From positions 4,861,498 through 4,925,497 of the forward strand of contig NC_089756.1 of assembly GCF_040412425.1 (NCBI RefSeq): a stretch of DNA of 64,000 bases, in the 5' to 3' direction. The translations under genes and the position numbers were made by a program. Origin of the DNA: Macrobrachium rosenbergii (lineage: Eukaryota > Arthropoda > Malacostraca > Decapoda > Palaemonidae). The notes below the pieces were generated by a model. That model made no database searches. It was not told where the DNA came from and saw only the letters and a list, made by a program, of their open reading frames with translations. Positions 10,175 to 22,149 of the stretch are shown piece by piece (position 1 is the stretch's first letter; every line of letters starts with the position of its first letter).

Positions 10175-12810
10175 ATGCCTGATTCTAGCCCTTCTAGTGT
10201 TCAATGTTGTAGCAAAGGCTGTAAATCTAGGCTGACTGAGTTTTGACATGTTGCACATACTATGTGCAGTAATTGTAGAGGGCAGGTATGTTCTAAGGAG
10301 AATACATGTGAATAGTGCAAGGATTGGGATGAAAAAGTGAAAGGTTCTTGAATCTCACCGTAATAAGCTTGAAAGGAATAGGAAGAGAAAGGTGGCCTCT
10401 ATGACTGAGAGTAGGGCTTCTGTTAGTGAGTAGGGCTTCTGTTAGCCTAGGTTCTTCCCCTAAGCCTAAGTCAGATCTTGGTCTCTGTATTTCTTCTATC
10501 CCCATCCCTGCACTTTCTCCTATTCCCAGCCCTCCTTCTATAATTCCACATACTCCCATACCTAGCTCCCATGCTTCTGACCCTGATGCCATTGCCAACC
10601 TTGAATCCAGGTTTGATAAAAAGTTAAACCTGGTGGTGCATTCTGTGTCTGAGACAAAGTGTCTAGTAAAGTGCGAGTGGAGGAGGTGGCTGCTTGTCCC
10701 ACCGGCTCTCCTAGATGAAGATTACTGTCTTGCTCCCCAAACCCTGGGAGAAGACATACCAGAGGTCCAAGGGAGGCTGGTAGTTGCCCCCTCAGTCGAG
10801 CCTGTTGCAAATCTCAGGTTTCGACAGACAGCCGTTGGAAAGGCATGTCTCTGGATGTGCGTTGTTTGTCTCTTAGTTCGGAGTCCGATTCTGATCACAG
10901 GCACCACAGGTGTTTCTTCGGTTTGTCCCTGCCATTGAAGAGGCAAGAGGACAACACCGGTTGGTCTTCTCTGCTGCCTGTTAAGCAATACAAGGAGGCT
11001 TTTGGCAGCCCACAGCCTTCCTGCAGCTACGCTGTGGATCTCTCAGTCTTTGCTCTGGTCTGACTTCCAACTCATCCACAGGGTTCGCCAGAAACTTTCT
11101 CGCCTGATTGCCTTTTTGTTGAGCGCCCTCTTTTGGATCTTGAGTGCCTGAAGCACCACTCCAAGCGCCAGTCTCATCTCGAGCGCCCACTGCCAACCCC
11201 CGAGAGCCCAGTGTCAGCTCCAGTGCACCCAGCACCAGCTTCCATATGCCCAGCGCCACTGAACCCGTGCCGGGCGGCAACTCTTCATCGCTTGTCTACC
11301 TCTCCTCACCGCCAAGCACCCACCTTGGACCAAGGTGATCCTTTGTTGGTGCCCATCAGGAAAACAGTTATCTGAAATCATGAGCTTCCTCAAGAAAGCT
11401 TCTTCCTTTGAGTCTGCTCATGACTTATCCCTGTCTCCAAGCCCTTTGTTGGCCGAGTTGGTTGAGCTTCAGACCGTCATTCGATGGGCCGGAGTTCGAT
11501 TCCCGCCGCCGGCTGATGAAGAGTTAGAGGAATTTATTTCTGGTGATAGAAATTCATTTCTCGCTATAATGTGGTTCGGATTCCACAATAAGCTGTAGGT
11601 CCCGTTGCTAAGTAACCAATTGGTTCTTAGCCACATAAAATAAGTGTAATCCTTCGTGCCAGCCCTAGGAGAGCTGTTAATCAGCTCAGTGGTCTGGTAA
11701 AACTAAGCTATACTTACTTTTTTTTATCCCTGTCTCCGATCTTGTCCAAGGATGAAGAGGAGATCAACCAAGATCCTGCTCCTCCTTCAGCATATGCAGC
11801 TCTTCTTTGCTACCTGTTGGCAAGTTTTCCATAATTTTTTGCTCCAGCTGCCCTGGCCTCACCTGCTTCTTCATGCTTGATGAGGAGCCTCCCAGAAGAT
11901 AGCTCCAGGCTCCCTAAGATGGTTCTTCCCTCGTCATCCAAGAAGGCGATCAAAGAAATCGAAGACTGGCTATCTGCTAAAAGGAAGCAAGGCAAGGCTA
12001 TTTTCGCCCATCCTCCCTCCCATCTGGTTAAGAGGAGATACCTGTCGTACGCCACCAGGGAAGCTCCCTCATTGGGAGCCGCTGCCTCCTCCCGAGGGGA
12101 CTTCTCCGGCCTCATTGACTCTTCTCGTTGTTTGGCTTTCGCTTTGGCGAAGATATGTTCTCTTCAGCGGAGCTAGAACACCTAGTTAAGAACCTCTTCG
12201 AGGTGTTCAGCTTCCTAGACTGGTCAGTTGGAGCCCTTGCTAAGAAGATCGAAGACTTCAAGGACTTGGATGAGCACTTTGTGGCAGACTTAGTTGGTGT
12301 GCTGTCATGCACAGACAAAGCCATCAGGGATGGCTCTTTGGAACTTAGGACCCTTTTCTCAAAATTTTGAGGTTTTGAAGAAGAGAGAACTTTGCTGCTC
12401 CTTCACCACCAGAGGAGCCACACAGTCACAGAGGTCGGTATAATCATTTTCACCTTTGGATTTGCTTCACCTTTTCCCTGGATTTGCTTCACCTTTTCCC
12501 TCAGTCGATAGTGGAGGAAACTGCTTTGGACCTCCAGAAGAAGTCTGCTCAAGACCACTTAGCTAAGTCTTCCAAGTGCCCCAAGAGTTCGTCATCGTCG
12601 TTCATACCTAAGATGGTCTCTCCGCTGCAACAACATCCCTTTCGTGGAAGCAAGCGTAAGTTGCAAACTAGACCATGCTCTAATGTCAAGTTCCCACCTA
12701 GAACCATTAAGAGGAGCTCTTCCAAAACATTGCCCAAGAAGTGAACAAGAAGCCCTTCATGCCCCAGTAGGAGCCAGACTTCTCTATTCCTGGGAGAAGT
12801 GGGGAATTAT
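10175..12810 (+). pseudogene. DIRS-A gag remnant
   Basis: The start at 10175 (MPDSSPSSVQCCSKGCK) leads into a cysteine-rich N-terminal motif MCSNCRGQVCS near 10261-10293 that matches the start of DIRS-B gag, with stops in between. A proline/serine-rich linker (10426-10800 and 11133-11340) is followed by helical gag segments: RLPKMVLPSSSKKAIKEIED near 11909-11968, RRYLSYATREAPSLGA near 12032, and LEHLVKNLFEVFSFLDWSVG near 12174-12233. These are shared with DIRS-B at 29740-30130. The sequence is split by the SINE at 11439-11723 and frameshifted several times. Confidence 0.68.
11439..11723 (+). mobile_element. tRNA-derived SINE with 14-bp target duplication
   Basis: The 285-bp insertion is flanked by direct repeats of TTATCCCTGTCTCC (11425-11438 and 11724-11737). 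Near its 5' end are an A box (TGGCCGAGTTGG, 11450-11461) and a B box (GAGTTCGATTCC, 11492-11503), spaced as in a tRNA-type RNA polymerase III promoter. The 3' part has an unrelated body and a tail 'cagctcagtggtctggtaaa' ending in a T/A-rich run. It interrupts the DIRS-A gag, so it is younger than DIRS-A. The tail resembles 27561-27625 next to the I/Nimb LINE. Confidence 0.88.
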
Positions 12811-14010
12811 TCTCAACTCTCGGACTTTTCGGGCTTTTCCGTCCCCCAAGTGAATCACTAACTGCCTCCAGACGATCCGCAGTTTTCTCGACCTCTCATC
12901 GTGTTCAGCCTGTCAATGGATGAGCCCACTAGGAACTTTGTCAAGTTGGGCAAATTGCATACGAGAGTCTTCCAGTTCTACCTAAAAGCCAACTGGGACA
13001 GGAAAACCCAACCAGACTCTGTCGTGTTTCCCATCTGTCAGGAAATAAAATTGGACCCCCAATGGTGGGTGTCTGAAGGAAGATTTTCACAGGGAAAGTC
13101 TCTTATTCCTCCGAGCCCCAGCCTAGACTTCTACTCAGATGCCTTGGATCTAGACTGGGGAGCCCTTCTGGGAAATAGGAAGCTTTCTGGACATGGTCCC
13201 CAGGAGAACGGAAACTTCATATCAATGTCAGGAAGTTAAAGGCAATTCGTCTAGGTCTCCTGTACTTCTTGACCATGACCTACAACAAGACAGTGGTGTG
13301 GTAGTCCATGCAGACAACACCACCTTTTGAGTAGGCCGCTGTCATATATCAGAAAACAGGGGGCACTTGCTCTTTTTCCCTCTGCCAGGCAGCAAAGGAT
13401 CTTCTGCTATGGGCACACCAAAATTGAGTGACGCTAGTCACTTGATTTATTCAGGGAAAACTAAATGTTCTGGCAGACAAACTGAGCCGTCGGAAGTGGT
13501 CCTTCCCTCTGAGTGGACCTTAGATCCCACGGTCTGTCTCGGCCTTTGGAGAGTGTGGGGCAAATCAACTCTAGACCTGTTTTCCACCTCAAGAAACAAT
13601 CATCTTCCTCTCTTCTGCTCTCCAGCCTTGATCCCCTGGCATGGATGACAGACCCAATGCTCCAAGACTGGTCAGCCCTAGATCTGTATGCCTTCCCACC
13701 CTTCAGCATGGTGAGGGGAGTGTTGAACAAGTTCATATTGCGCCACAACATCTCGATGACCCTCGTAACTTTGTTCTGGCCCATGAAGGAATGGTTCCCA
13801 GACCTTTTACGTCTTTTGGTAGACTTCCCGAGGCTACTTCCCCAAAACAGAGTGGCTTCTCAAACAACCTCACTTCAAGAGATACCACCAAAGGTTGTCC
13901 ACTCTCACTCCGACAGTCTTCAGACTGTTAGCAAACTTGTCAGAGTGAAAGGTTTTTTAGGAGCAGCTGCAGAAGCTATTACAAAGTGCAGATGACAATC
14001 TGTTTGTGAC
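12770..14010 (+). pseudogene. DIRS-A RT/RNase H remnant
   Basis: A short RT start (ARLLYSWEKWG near 12771-12803) jumps directly to FRAFPS, the end of the RT region in DIRS-B, so roughly 700 bp of RT core are missing. RNase H-like pieces follow: LDWGALLGN near 13156, STLDLFST near 13568, and DLYAFPPFSMVRGVLNKFIL near 13681-13740, which is diagnostic of DIRS-type pol. Stops and frameshifts are frequent. Confidence 0.65.
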
Positions 14011-14660
14011 GTCGTGCTAAAGTGGTTCACAGTCCCTTCTTTCAAACCCCTCAGTTCTGCTTCCCTAAAGACCCTCACTCGGAAGACACTCATCTTTGTA
14101 GCTTTGGTGACTGCCAAGTGTGTAAGTGAACTGCAAGCTATTGACAAGAGGGTAGGCTTCTCCCAGGGAGATGGGGTGTGCTCTTTTCCTCTAGGTTTCT
14201 TAGCCAAGAACAAGAACCCATCCATTATCTTTGAAGGACCGAGATGATCAGAAGGCCTTCTAGCAACCTCTGGTGTTCTGTCAAGAATCCATCTTGCCCA
14301 TTTTCGAAGAATGCGACAATGATCTCCAAAGTCCCTTCTCTGATTCAGGAAGACATATTGCCTTTGTTCAAAGTGAAAGCGAATGAAGTCCGAGCAGTTG
14401 CTACCTCTCTTGCCTTCAAGCATAATTTGTGCCTTTTGTCCATTCTTCAGTCGACCTTTTGGAGGTGCAAATCGATCTTCGTGTCGAAACAGTGTTTGAA
14501 AATTGAAGTACCCTCAGGCCATTATCAGTGGCATAGGAAATATTCTTTCTCTCCTCTGTCTCCTCACCTTGACATGGGGTGTCGAGTTTTGAGGAGTCTG
14601 GGGGTGTACTTTGTACCTGGAGTGCCCACCAGTCATAATGGATGGGTAGTGGTTTTTTGT
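14010..14660 (+). pseudogene. DIRS-A tyrosine recombinase remnant
   Basis: The reading LIFVALVTAKCVSELQAI corresponds to the block holding catalytic Arg I; here that position reads Cys (AKCVSEL versus GARISEL in DIRS-C). A later block reads NEVRAVATSLAFKHN, matching the His-x-x-Arg motif with His replaced by Asn. The final block around 14466-14500 lacks the nucleophilic Tyr (SKQCL instead of a 'xHYL' pattern). With three of the four catalytic positions altered, no recombinase activity is expected. Confidence 0.62.
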
Positions 14661-14785
14661 CAGTGTAGGTGACAGCATTGTCTGGTTGTTCATTTCATTG
14701 GTACTGCGCCCAGGGCAAGGGCACTTTTTTATGTAGGACTTGTCAGCGATCACCCCTATCCTCCGTTGCAAGACTCACATTTATG

Positions 14786-15060
14786 TAGAGGCGACCCTCA
14801 GCTAAACCACCACGCCACTACAGGTTAAGATGATCACCAACCAGAGGCAGTATTCACCTGCAGTGGCTTTCTTACCAGATAAGGAAACGACAAGGATTGT
14901 TTCAATGCTAACCATCCTTTCTATTTCAAAGTCATTATCACACCTTAATGTTTTGGAGTAGAATACAGTACAGTATATCCATTCATCCCACCCTGCAATC
15001 AATGTGGGATTCAGCTGTGTAATTACTTGGTAAGTTACTTATATGAAAATTATATTTTTA
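14786..15060 (+). repeat. Right terminal repeat of DIRS-A
   Basis: This non-coding block ends with 'gtgtaattacttggtaagtt', complementary to 'cttaccaagtaactacatag' at the left end of DIRS-B (near 27850). Its body (gaggcagtattcacctg, ttcaaagtcattatc, taatgttttgga) matches 27645-27760. Confidence 0.65.
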
Positions 15061-15071
15061 TAATAAAGTTG

Positions 15072-15286
15072 TTAAAATCTGTGAATGCTTGCTATCCCCC
15101 CCTCTCAAAAGGCTTATAACTGCCTATCTTGAAAGTTCAAATACCAAATGTACACTTAAAGTATCATCCTACATGAAATATACCTTAAATTATTATCCTA
15201 TTACTGTACAGTATTACTCTTTGAAATTATATTATTAATATAATAATTTCAGAGTCATCTTAAACATTAGTACCCTTAACAATATA
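15072..15286 (+). repeat. Diverged fragment of a short-TIR DNA element
   Basis: The phrases 'aaatctgtgaatgcttgct', 'cttataactgcctatcttga' and 'atataccttaaattat' recur at 15350-15420 and 38820-38960. No intact terminal repeat is visible, so this is a decayed Tigger-like fragment. Confidence 0.5.
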
Positions 15287-15648
15287 TACAGTAAACCCCC
15301 CTATTCACGGGGGATGCATACTACAACCTCCCCCCCGCCATGAATAGCTGAAATCTGCGAATGCTTAAAACCCCTCTAAAAACACTTAGAACTGCCTGTT
15401 TTGATAGTTCAAACACAACAAAAAATTTCTAAAAATTCTTATACCTGAGTATTTCATTAGTTTTATCACAAGAAGTGCATTTTGTCTTGAAAATAATAGG
15501 AAAATACAGTAAATAGTGAATATTTCTTAGTGAAAAACACCGCTAATGGACGAATTTTCCGCGAATAATGTGTATATACGTTCTGCAGAGAAATCTGCGA
15601 ATAGGGGAGTCCGCGAATCGTGAGACCGAGAACGGAGGTTTACTGCAC
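15287..15648. mobile_element. Tigger/pogo-like MITE
   Basis: Its inverted ends are TACAGTAAACCCCCCTATTC on the left and a matching 'gaggtttactgca' on the right, with palindromic 'tattcacggg' and 'cgcgaat' blocks inside. It is 360 bp with no ORF, and of the same type as 22680-23031. Confidence 0.72.
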
Positions 15649-15729
15649 ATATATATTTCTAAGCCTTCCAGCCAAAGCAGAGAGAAAGAGAGTTACCATA
15701 TCGACTTACATTCAACAAGGCTGGCCGGG

Positions 15730-15876
15730 AGAGAGAGAGAGAGAGTTTATCTCTTTAATCTCTCTGACAACAACAAAATTTATGTTTGTTTTTTGTCTTC
15801 CAAAGATGTAATACCTTTACTACATATTTTTAAACCACTATGAACATGCATACACACACACAAACAGTATCTTTTT

Positions 15877-15914
<38 letters not shown>

Positions 15915-16133
15915 AAGAATAATGGCTTGCGATATCAAAAGATTGAAATCTTTGAGCTTCTGAGGGCAACACTCCTTCCCCTCCGACCAATATGTCAAAC
16001 TGTCAAGTAAGTTGACATTTACCCTCCCCCCTCCTTTCTCAGATCAGCATAAAAAGACTGGGAATCACTATTTGTTTTTTAAAATGTTAAAAAATTTACT
16101 ACATAAATGAATTGAAAATATTTTATTATTATA

Positions 16134-16166
<33 letters not shown>
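15730..16166 (+). repeat. Microsatellites (GA)n and (ATT)n
   Basis: GA repeats occupy about 15731-15747 and 15878-15911, and an ATT/TTA repeat spans about 16128-16166. The intervening sequence has no gene. Translations of the GA tracts (Arg-Glu repeats) are meaningless. Confidence 0.8.
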
Positions 16167-16254
16167 TTTTTATTCAATGTTATTATTTACTCTTATTAAC
16201 CTTGTTATTAATATTTGAAAATCAGTACGCACTGTAAATCATTATTTTTTTATA

Positions 16255-16800
16255 GTGTAGTCGCTGTTTTGTCCTCAAGGAGTTACCTTTCATGGTCTAC
16301 CAGAGCTCCATGGTGACCAAACTAATATCAAAGAATTCTCTTCTAGTTGGTCTTTTGGCCAGATATTGTGTCGTAATGATTAACATTATAACACATGATG
16401 GAGTATATAATGGACTCAAAGATAAGAGGGCACTTTCCTTTATCTTCAGCGAAGCTGAACCCAGTTTTTCCAACGCCAAAAGAACCTGCAAGAAAGAGAA
16501 GTGACTATTGCGCATGCGCATCCGCCCTCTTGTTTACAACCGGGCCGTTAAAAGACCAAGGAGCCATTACCCTCTGTTTGGTCTAAAGTGAACGGTTCAC
16601 GTCGTTACCAGCGCTCCGAAAAAATTCGACTGTTTTCTCCGTTTTAGTATCGAGGGTTATGGAAACATCAAAAATAACAAGATAAGTGCTCAATATTAAC
16701 AAACAGTTGAAAGTTTTAGTTTTAAACTTCTGGAAGTTATATAATTTGTGTGTTAAAGCCGGACCCTGGCTCGTTGATCGCTAGCCTACCTAGTTTTGTA
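16255..16800 (+). repeat. Dispersed repeat with promoter-like TATA motif, copy 1
   Basis: The segment matches 32902-33310 in blocks: 'gtgtagtcgctgtt', 'agaattctcttctagttggt', 'gatggagtatataatggact' and 'gttttagttttaaactt'. The 'tatataatggactca' box, about 150 bp into the repeat, looks like a TATA element. It may be the 5' region or LTR of an unrecognised element; no protein is encoded. Confidence 0.5.
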
Positions 16801-17696
16801 ATGCGTTGATTGCTACCTAGTTTCGTAAAATGAAAATTGTTTCGAGTTCTAACTAAATGTTTTAACTAAAAGAAATGTTCCACAACTTATTAATATGGAA
16901 AATCCTTTCAGATTATACGATGTCTACAATTGTCTAGGCAGTAAGTGAGAATAATTCAGACTAGATTAATCGTGGATGTTGTCTGTAGCCTATGTACATC
17001 CTTGGATTACGTATCTTAAGTGGCCAAGCTTAGACCGAGGACCCTAGGATCAGATAACAACAATATCTGGGCAAAGTAAATCGTTAGTCTAACAATGAGG
17101 CTACATATTAGTATAAATTTTTTCCCTTTTATATAAGCCTGTGCACTTTAGCATGAGTTAAACAATCCAGGACTAGCCTAGGCATTACCTTTAATCAAGT
17201 TAAGTGGTGACTTTTCATGAAACATCCCATTTTTGAACTAAATTGTTAGCTTAGACCGTATAATTAGGACTAGATGAAATCGTAATCTGTGCTGGATGAG
17301 ATGGTAACCTAGCCTTAAGGCTACATACAAAGGTAGGCTAATTGTGTTTTGTTTATGTAACCCATACACTTAAGTGTGAATAAAATAATCCAGATTAGGC
17401 AGTAGCCTAGATTAGAGTAAGTTATAACCTGGTTATAAGGTTTCACTAATAAGGTTACACAATAGTGATTACTGTTTTATATAGTAAACCAAATAGCCTA
17501 GGATTGGATATAAACACAAACAGGGTTAGACAAATACTTGAATAAATTATAAGGTTATAATAATTTGGATTAGGCAGTACCTTATACTAGGTTAAGAAAG
17601 AACAAATAAGCCTAGGATTATACATAAACAGTATCCTAGCCTAAATAAAATAACCCAGTTTGTTATGACTCGGTAACGTATCTGTTAGGTTACATG
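16801..17696 (+). repeat. Degenerate, loosely tandem repeats
   Basis: Phrases such as 'aataatccagattaggcagtagcctag' (17383 on) recur in weakened form near 17150, 17560 and 19590, always with AGCCTAGG-like and 'aaggttac' blocks. No ORF or element border is visible. This looks like an old array related to the inverted ends of the element at 19643. Confidence 0.4.
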
Positions 17697-19553
17697 CTAT
17701 AGCCGATTCACTTAAGGTAGATTCTTGGGCCTAAGAGACGTTTGTTTGGCGGCCTCTGATTGGCTGGTACAGGGAGGTCTGCAGCTCGCTAACTGCTGCA
17801 TTTTAATGTATGTAGTTCAGAAAACTTGAAATATCTTTATATTTCTTCATTTATCTCACGTTTTACACAAGATAGGACAGTTTTGGTCATACCATAGAAT
17901 TCGGTATTAATTGTACAACTAAATCATGATTTCCTGAAATCAGTAAGATAAAACACAAAGGAATTACAACGAGTAAAAGTGAAGAGAGAAGCATTTCATT
18001 CTTTATACCTGTTTTTACATCTCATCGGATTTTGCATCATTGATGCGATCAAGATAAAATAAAACTAGTGTTTTCATACAACAAATTCACCCTGAATACG
18101 CTGGTGCTTTCAGATTTTAGATGCGTGTGATATGTGAAGAGAAAATGAAGAATATGTCTTATTATGTTGCATCCATTCATGACTCAGTTTGGCAGTAGAA
18201 ACCGAGAGACGGTGATCTGCAAAGCTGAGGCGCCGTTGACAGTTGCCAGTTAGCAATATGAGAAGTTAACAGTTTTGACAATATTTACTGTATTATTATG
18301 TCTACATTTTCTGTAAATAAAGGCATAGAATTCCCATTATGAATGTCGAACTTTTTCACTCCAGTATCATATAATTATGTCCGTACGTCTGGACATATCT
18401 GATAAGAAAAAAATTAATAATTATATGGATGCATCTGGATGTGTTGGCTTCAATTTAGGCTAGGTGAGAAATTTGCATACTGTAGGCTACATGATAAATA
18501 ACAGGCCTGCACAGTTATCAAATATAACATGTATATAGAGGAATAAACGTTCTGGTGTAAGAGCAGCTCAAACAAATTCTGAAAAAGACAGAATTTTATA
18601 TTCGTTACAGCGCCAATAGATTTTATGGTAAGAAATAAAAAGATGTACTTTTGTTCATTGAATGAACATATAAAAACCATCAGCTTTTCGTGTTATTGAC
18701 CAAAGAAGCAAGCGGCCATAATAATGAACTCATAATTATTTAGCTTGTTATTTATCATGTAGCCTACAGAATGCAAATTTCTCATCTAGACTAAATTGAA
18801 GCCAACACAACCAGATGCATCCATATGATTATTCATTTTTTCTTGTCAGATATGTTCAGAAAGACGGGCATATATGGTATTGGAGTGAAAAAGTTCGACA
18901 GTCATAATGTGAATTCTATGCATTTATTTACAGAAAATGTAATGACATAATAATACGGTAAATATTGTCGAAACTCCAAACTTCTCATATCGCTAATTGG
19001 CAATGTCAACGGCGCCTCAACGCTCTCGCTGTTTGCAGATCACCGTCTCTCGGTTTCTACTGCCAAACTGAGTCAAGTACGGATGCAACATAATACGACA
19101 TATTCTTCATTTTCTCTTCACATATCACACGCATCTAAAATCTGAAAGCATCAGCGTATTCAGGGTGAATTTATTGTATGAAAACACTAGTTTTATTTTA
19201 TCTTGATCGCATCAATGATGCAAAATCCGATGATATGTAAAAACAGGTATAAAGAATGAAATGCTTCTCTCGACACTTCTACTCGTTGTTTCTTTGTGTT
19301 TTATCTTACTGGTTTCAGGAAATCATGATTTAGTTGTACAATTAATACCGAATTCTATGGTATGACCAAAACTGTCCTATCTTGTGTAAAACGTGAGATA
19401 AATGAAGAAATATAAAGATATTTCAAGTTTTCTGAACTACAAACGTTAAAATGAAACTGAGCGAGCTGCAGACCTCCCTGTACCAGCCAATCAGAGGCCG
19501 CCAAACAAATGTCTCATAGGGCCAAGAATCTACCTTAAGTGAATCGACTATAG
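17697..19553. mobile_element. 1.86-kb palindrome (foldback-type element)
   Basis: The left arm (17697-18503) and right arm (18746-19553), each about 807 bp, are inverted copies with scattered mismatches; the spacer is about 242 bp. The ends read CTATAGCCGATTCAC and GTGAATCGACTATAG. Sample matching blocks are 'gcggcctctgattggctggt' versus its complement near 19480, 'gatcaccgtctctcggtttc' near 19038 versus its complement near 18200, and 'ctgtaggctacatgataaat' at the inner edge. There is no convincing ORF, and the spacer (18504-18745) is unique sequence. Long inverted ends suggest a foldback or Mutator-like DNA element, but no target duplication can be fixed because the ends are themselves palindromic (CTATAG). 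Confidence 0.85.
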
Positions 19554-20189
19554 TAGGGTCTTGTGTAGCCTATATCCTTAAAGGTGATATAAATCCAGAA
19601 CAGACAGTAGCCTAACCATATTAAGTAGGAACCCCCTTGTAAGGAATATCCTACTATTAGCCTAATACAGTGATGGCCGAATATCAGATGAAAAGGTAGT
19701 CTCGGCCACATAAAACAGAAAAACAGATAAGAGAATTATTTTCTGTAAAGTTTATATCTTTTAAGTTGTAAATAAGACTAGAATTGGTTAAGCAAGAACC
19801 TTCTAAGAAATCCTCTATTCTTAGCTTAACATAGATTAAACTAGAATCATTACCCTAAGCTATACAAAACAGTAGTTTGGGTTAGTCAAACAAATTAATT
19901 CATAGCAGTTAGTCTGAATGGCATGGCAATTGGAATTAAAAATTTCACTTAACCATTGCAAAAGTACTAGCAGTGTATAAGTAATACAGCCATGTACAGG
20001 TATCAAAACTAACATAAACCTTTGAAGGTTTAACATAGATATTTAATTAAATGTATTAAAACTGCCCAATTGTAATCAAATTAACCTGTAATATGGAAAC
20101 TATATGAGGAACTACAGAAGTGTCCCTCACTTAAAAACAATTAATTCTAACTAGCTTCTAACAACAACTTGCCTTATATCGCTACAGGG

Positions 20190-20600
20190 CCGCCATTAGG
20201 CAGGATCCTCAATTCAAGTATTCCGTAGCAAATTGCTCGGTTTACTTTTTGCCAGTGGGTATGGCCCATACCACCTGCCATGAGCATAGTCCTTGTAAAA
20301 AAAAGGCAAATTTGCTTGGTCGCCAAATTTGGGCAAGATCTGTAGTATGCTCCTGCCAGCAAGTTTTAAGGACGAAACAGCTCCTTTTAAGCTGTCTCAG
20401 TGGGGCCTAGGGTTCAGTAGGGGTGAGGAAGGGGGGAGATTATCTTTCCAGCAGAACTCCGGCAGCATATATTTAACCCTTCCTCTGAACAGCATCAATG
20501 TTTGGGCCAAAACCCATTAACATCAGTCGTCAATACCTCCCAGGTTAACCCTGTGGAGGAAGTAGAGGAATCTTTACATGGAGTTCACATTCTTATTAAA
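20190..20600 (+). pseudogene. DIRS-D-family gag N-terminal fragment
   Basis: The + strand reading around 20340-20520 gives LLPASFKDETAPFKLSQWGL, closely matching LLAASFKDETDRFRLSRWVL on the minus strand of DIRS-D (62510-62610). Flanking blocks (FCQWVWPIPPAMS and QVNPVEEVEE) also match the DIRS-D gag start and end of this segment. Stops interrupt it near 20220 and 20342. Confidence 0.65.
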
Positions 20601-20634
20601 AAAAATATGGAGTGAACATTGCCATCGAAATGGT

Positions 20635-20920
<286 letters not shown>

Positions 20921-22149
20921 ATAGTTAGCGCTCACACATTTTTACAACTTATTAATTCTCTGTACGTCTTTACCTGTACAGTAGATAGTTTAAATTGATC
21001 TAATTTGACCTTTATCGTCTACGAAGTGTAAATGCGCTAGTGTTGCAAATACATTCTAAAACATAGAGACATAATAACTAAGAGTTGTACTAGTCAAAAT
21101 ATAAAACACTGTTCGTTCATGAAAAAGCATTTCAGAACAAAGAGAAAGAGACGCAGAATAAAGAAGCTGTAAAAAAGACGTTGAGACGATTCTACAAATA
21201 GATCGGATGGAAGGGGAGATACCTGTACATGGCTGTATTACTTATACACTGCTAGTCCTTTTGCAATGGTCAAGTGAAATTTTTAATTCCAATTGCCATG
21301 CCATTCAGACTAACTGCTATGAACTAATTTGTTTGACTAACCCAAACTACTGTTTTGTATAGCTTAGGGTAATGATTCTAGTTTAATCTATGTTAAGCTA
21401 AGAATAGAGGATTTCTTAGAAGGTTCTTGCTTAACCAATTCTAGGCTTATTTACAACTTAAAAGATATAAACTTTACAGAAAATAATTCTCTTATCTGTT
21501 TTTCTGTTTTATGTGGCCGAGACTACCTTTTCATCTGATATTCGGCCATCACTGTTTTAGGCTAATAGTAGGATATTCCCCAGGAATCTGTTCCTGGGTT
21601 TAAGTCCAAGAGTCCCATATGGCATTATATGTTTGTTTGGATTAAATTATGTGGAATTTTCCACTGTTACTAAAATTTATTGGACCTGATAAATAGGAAA
21701 AGATATCATAGCTGGGAATGGGTTTATATCCGAAGCTAAATAGTGAGAACTGTGGTAGGACCATCAACTACCCGATAATGTTCAGACCTAAGAGTTATCA
21801 GATTGATAGCTCAAAGGCGGAACTATTCTTTAGGGCTAGACCACGGATTCCAGTGGTGTCAGGTTCTAGGGATAGGACTCTTGGCATTCTATCCTGTTTG
21901 CCCATGATATGATTAGGGTGGGGATGATTGTATTCTTGAAATACTTTCAGTCCTAGCAAGCGGGTTTGGCTTACACTTGGGCCACTCGAATCATGTTGTG
22001 CCATTCCCTGAGGGGTAGGGTAGGGAGCGGACATTTGGGAATCAGTTTTCACTTGTGCCATTGGTGGAAGAATAAACTCCATGAAAGGCTGATGATATCT
22101 TTTTAAGGTTTTCAGGTTTATTTATTTATTTATTTTTTTTTTTTTTTTA

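Larger units (their letters stand above)
9850..15060 (+). mobile_element. DIRS-like tyrosine-recombinase retroelement, copy A (RT deleted)
   Basis: A 5' leader similar to that of DIRS-B (cttaccaggtaattgcatag near 9882) precedes gag at 10175. RNase H-type sequence near 12900-13900 and a tyrosine recombinase at 14000-14660 follow, and the copy ends in a right terminal repeat at 14786-15060. A SINE interrupts gag, and the RT core is missing at about 12810. All ORFs carry stops and frameshifts, so the copy is dead. DIRS-like elements integrate by a recombinase rather than a DDE integrase and make no target duplication. Confidence 0.75.

Noticed and set aside
11450..11520. A genuine tRNA gene
   Set aside because: A and B boxes are present, but the sequence is flanked by a target duplication and continues into a SINE body, and no cloverleaf is evident.
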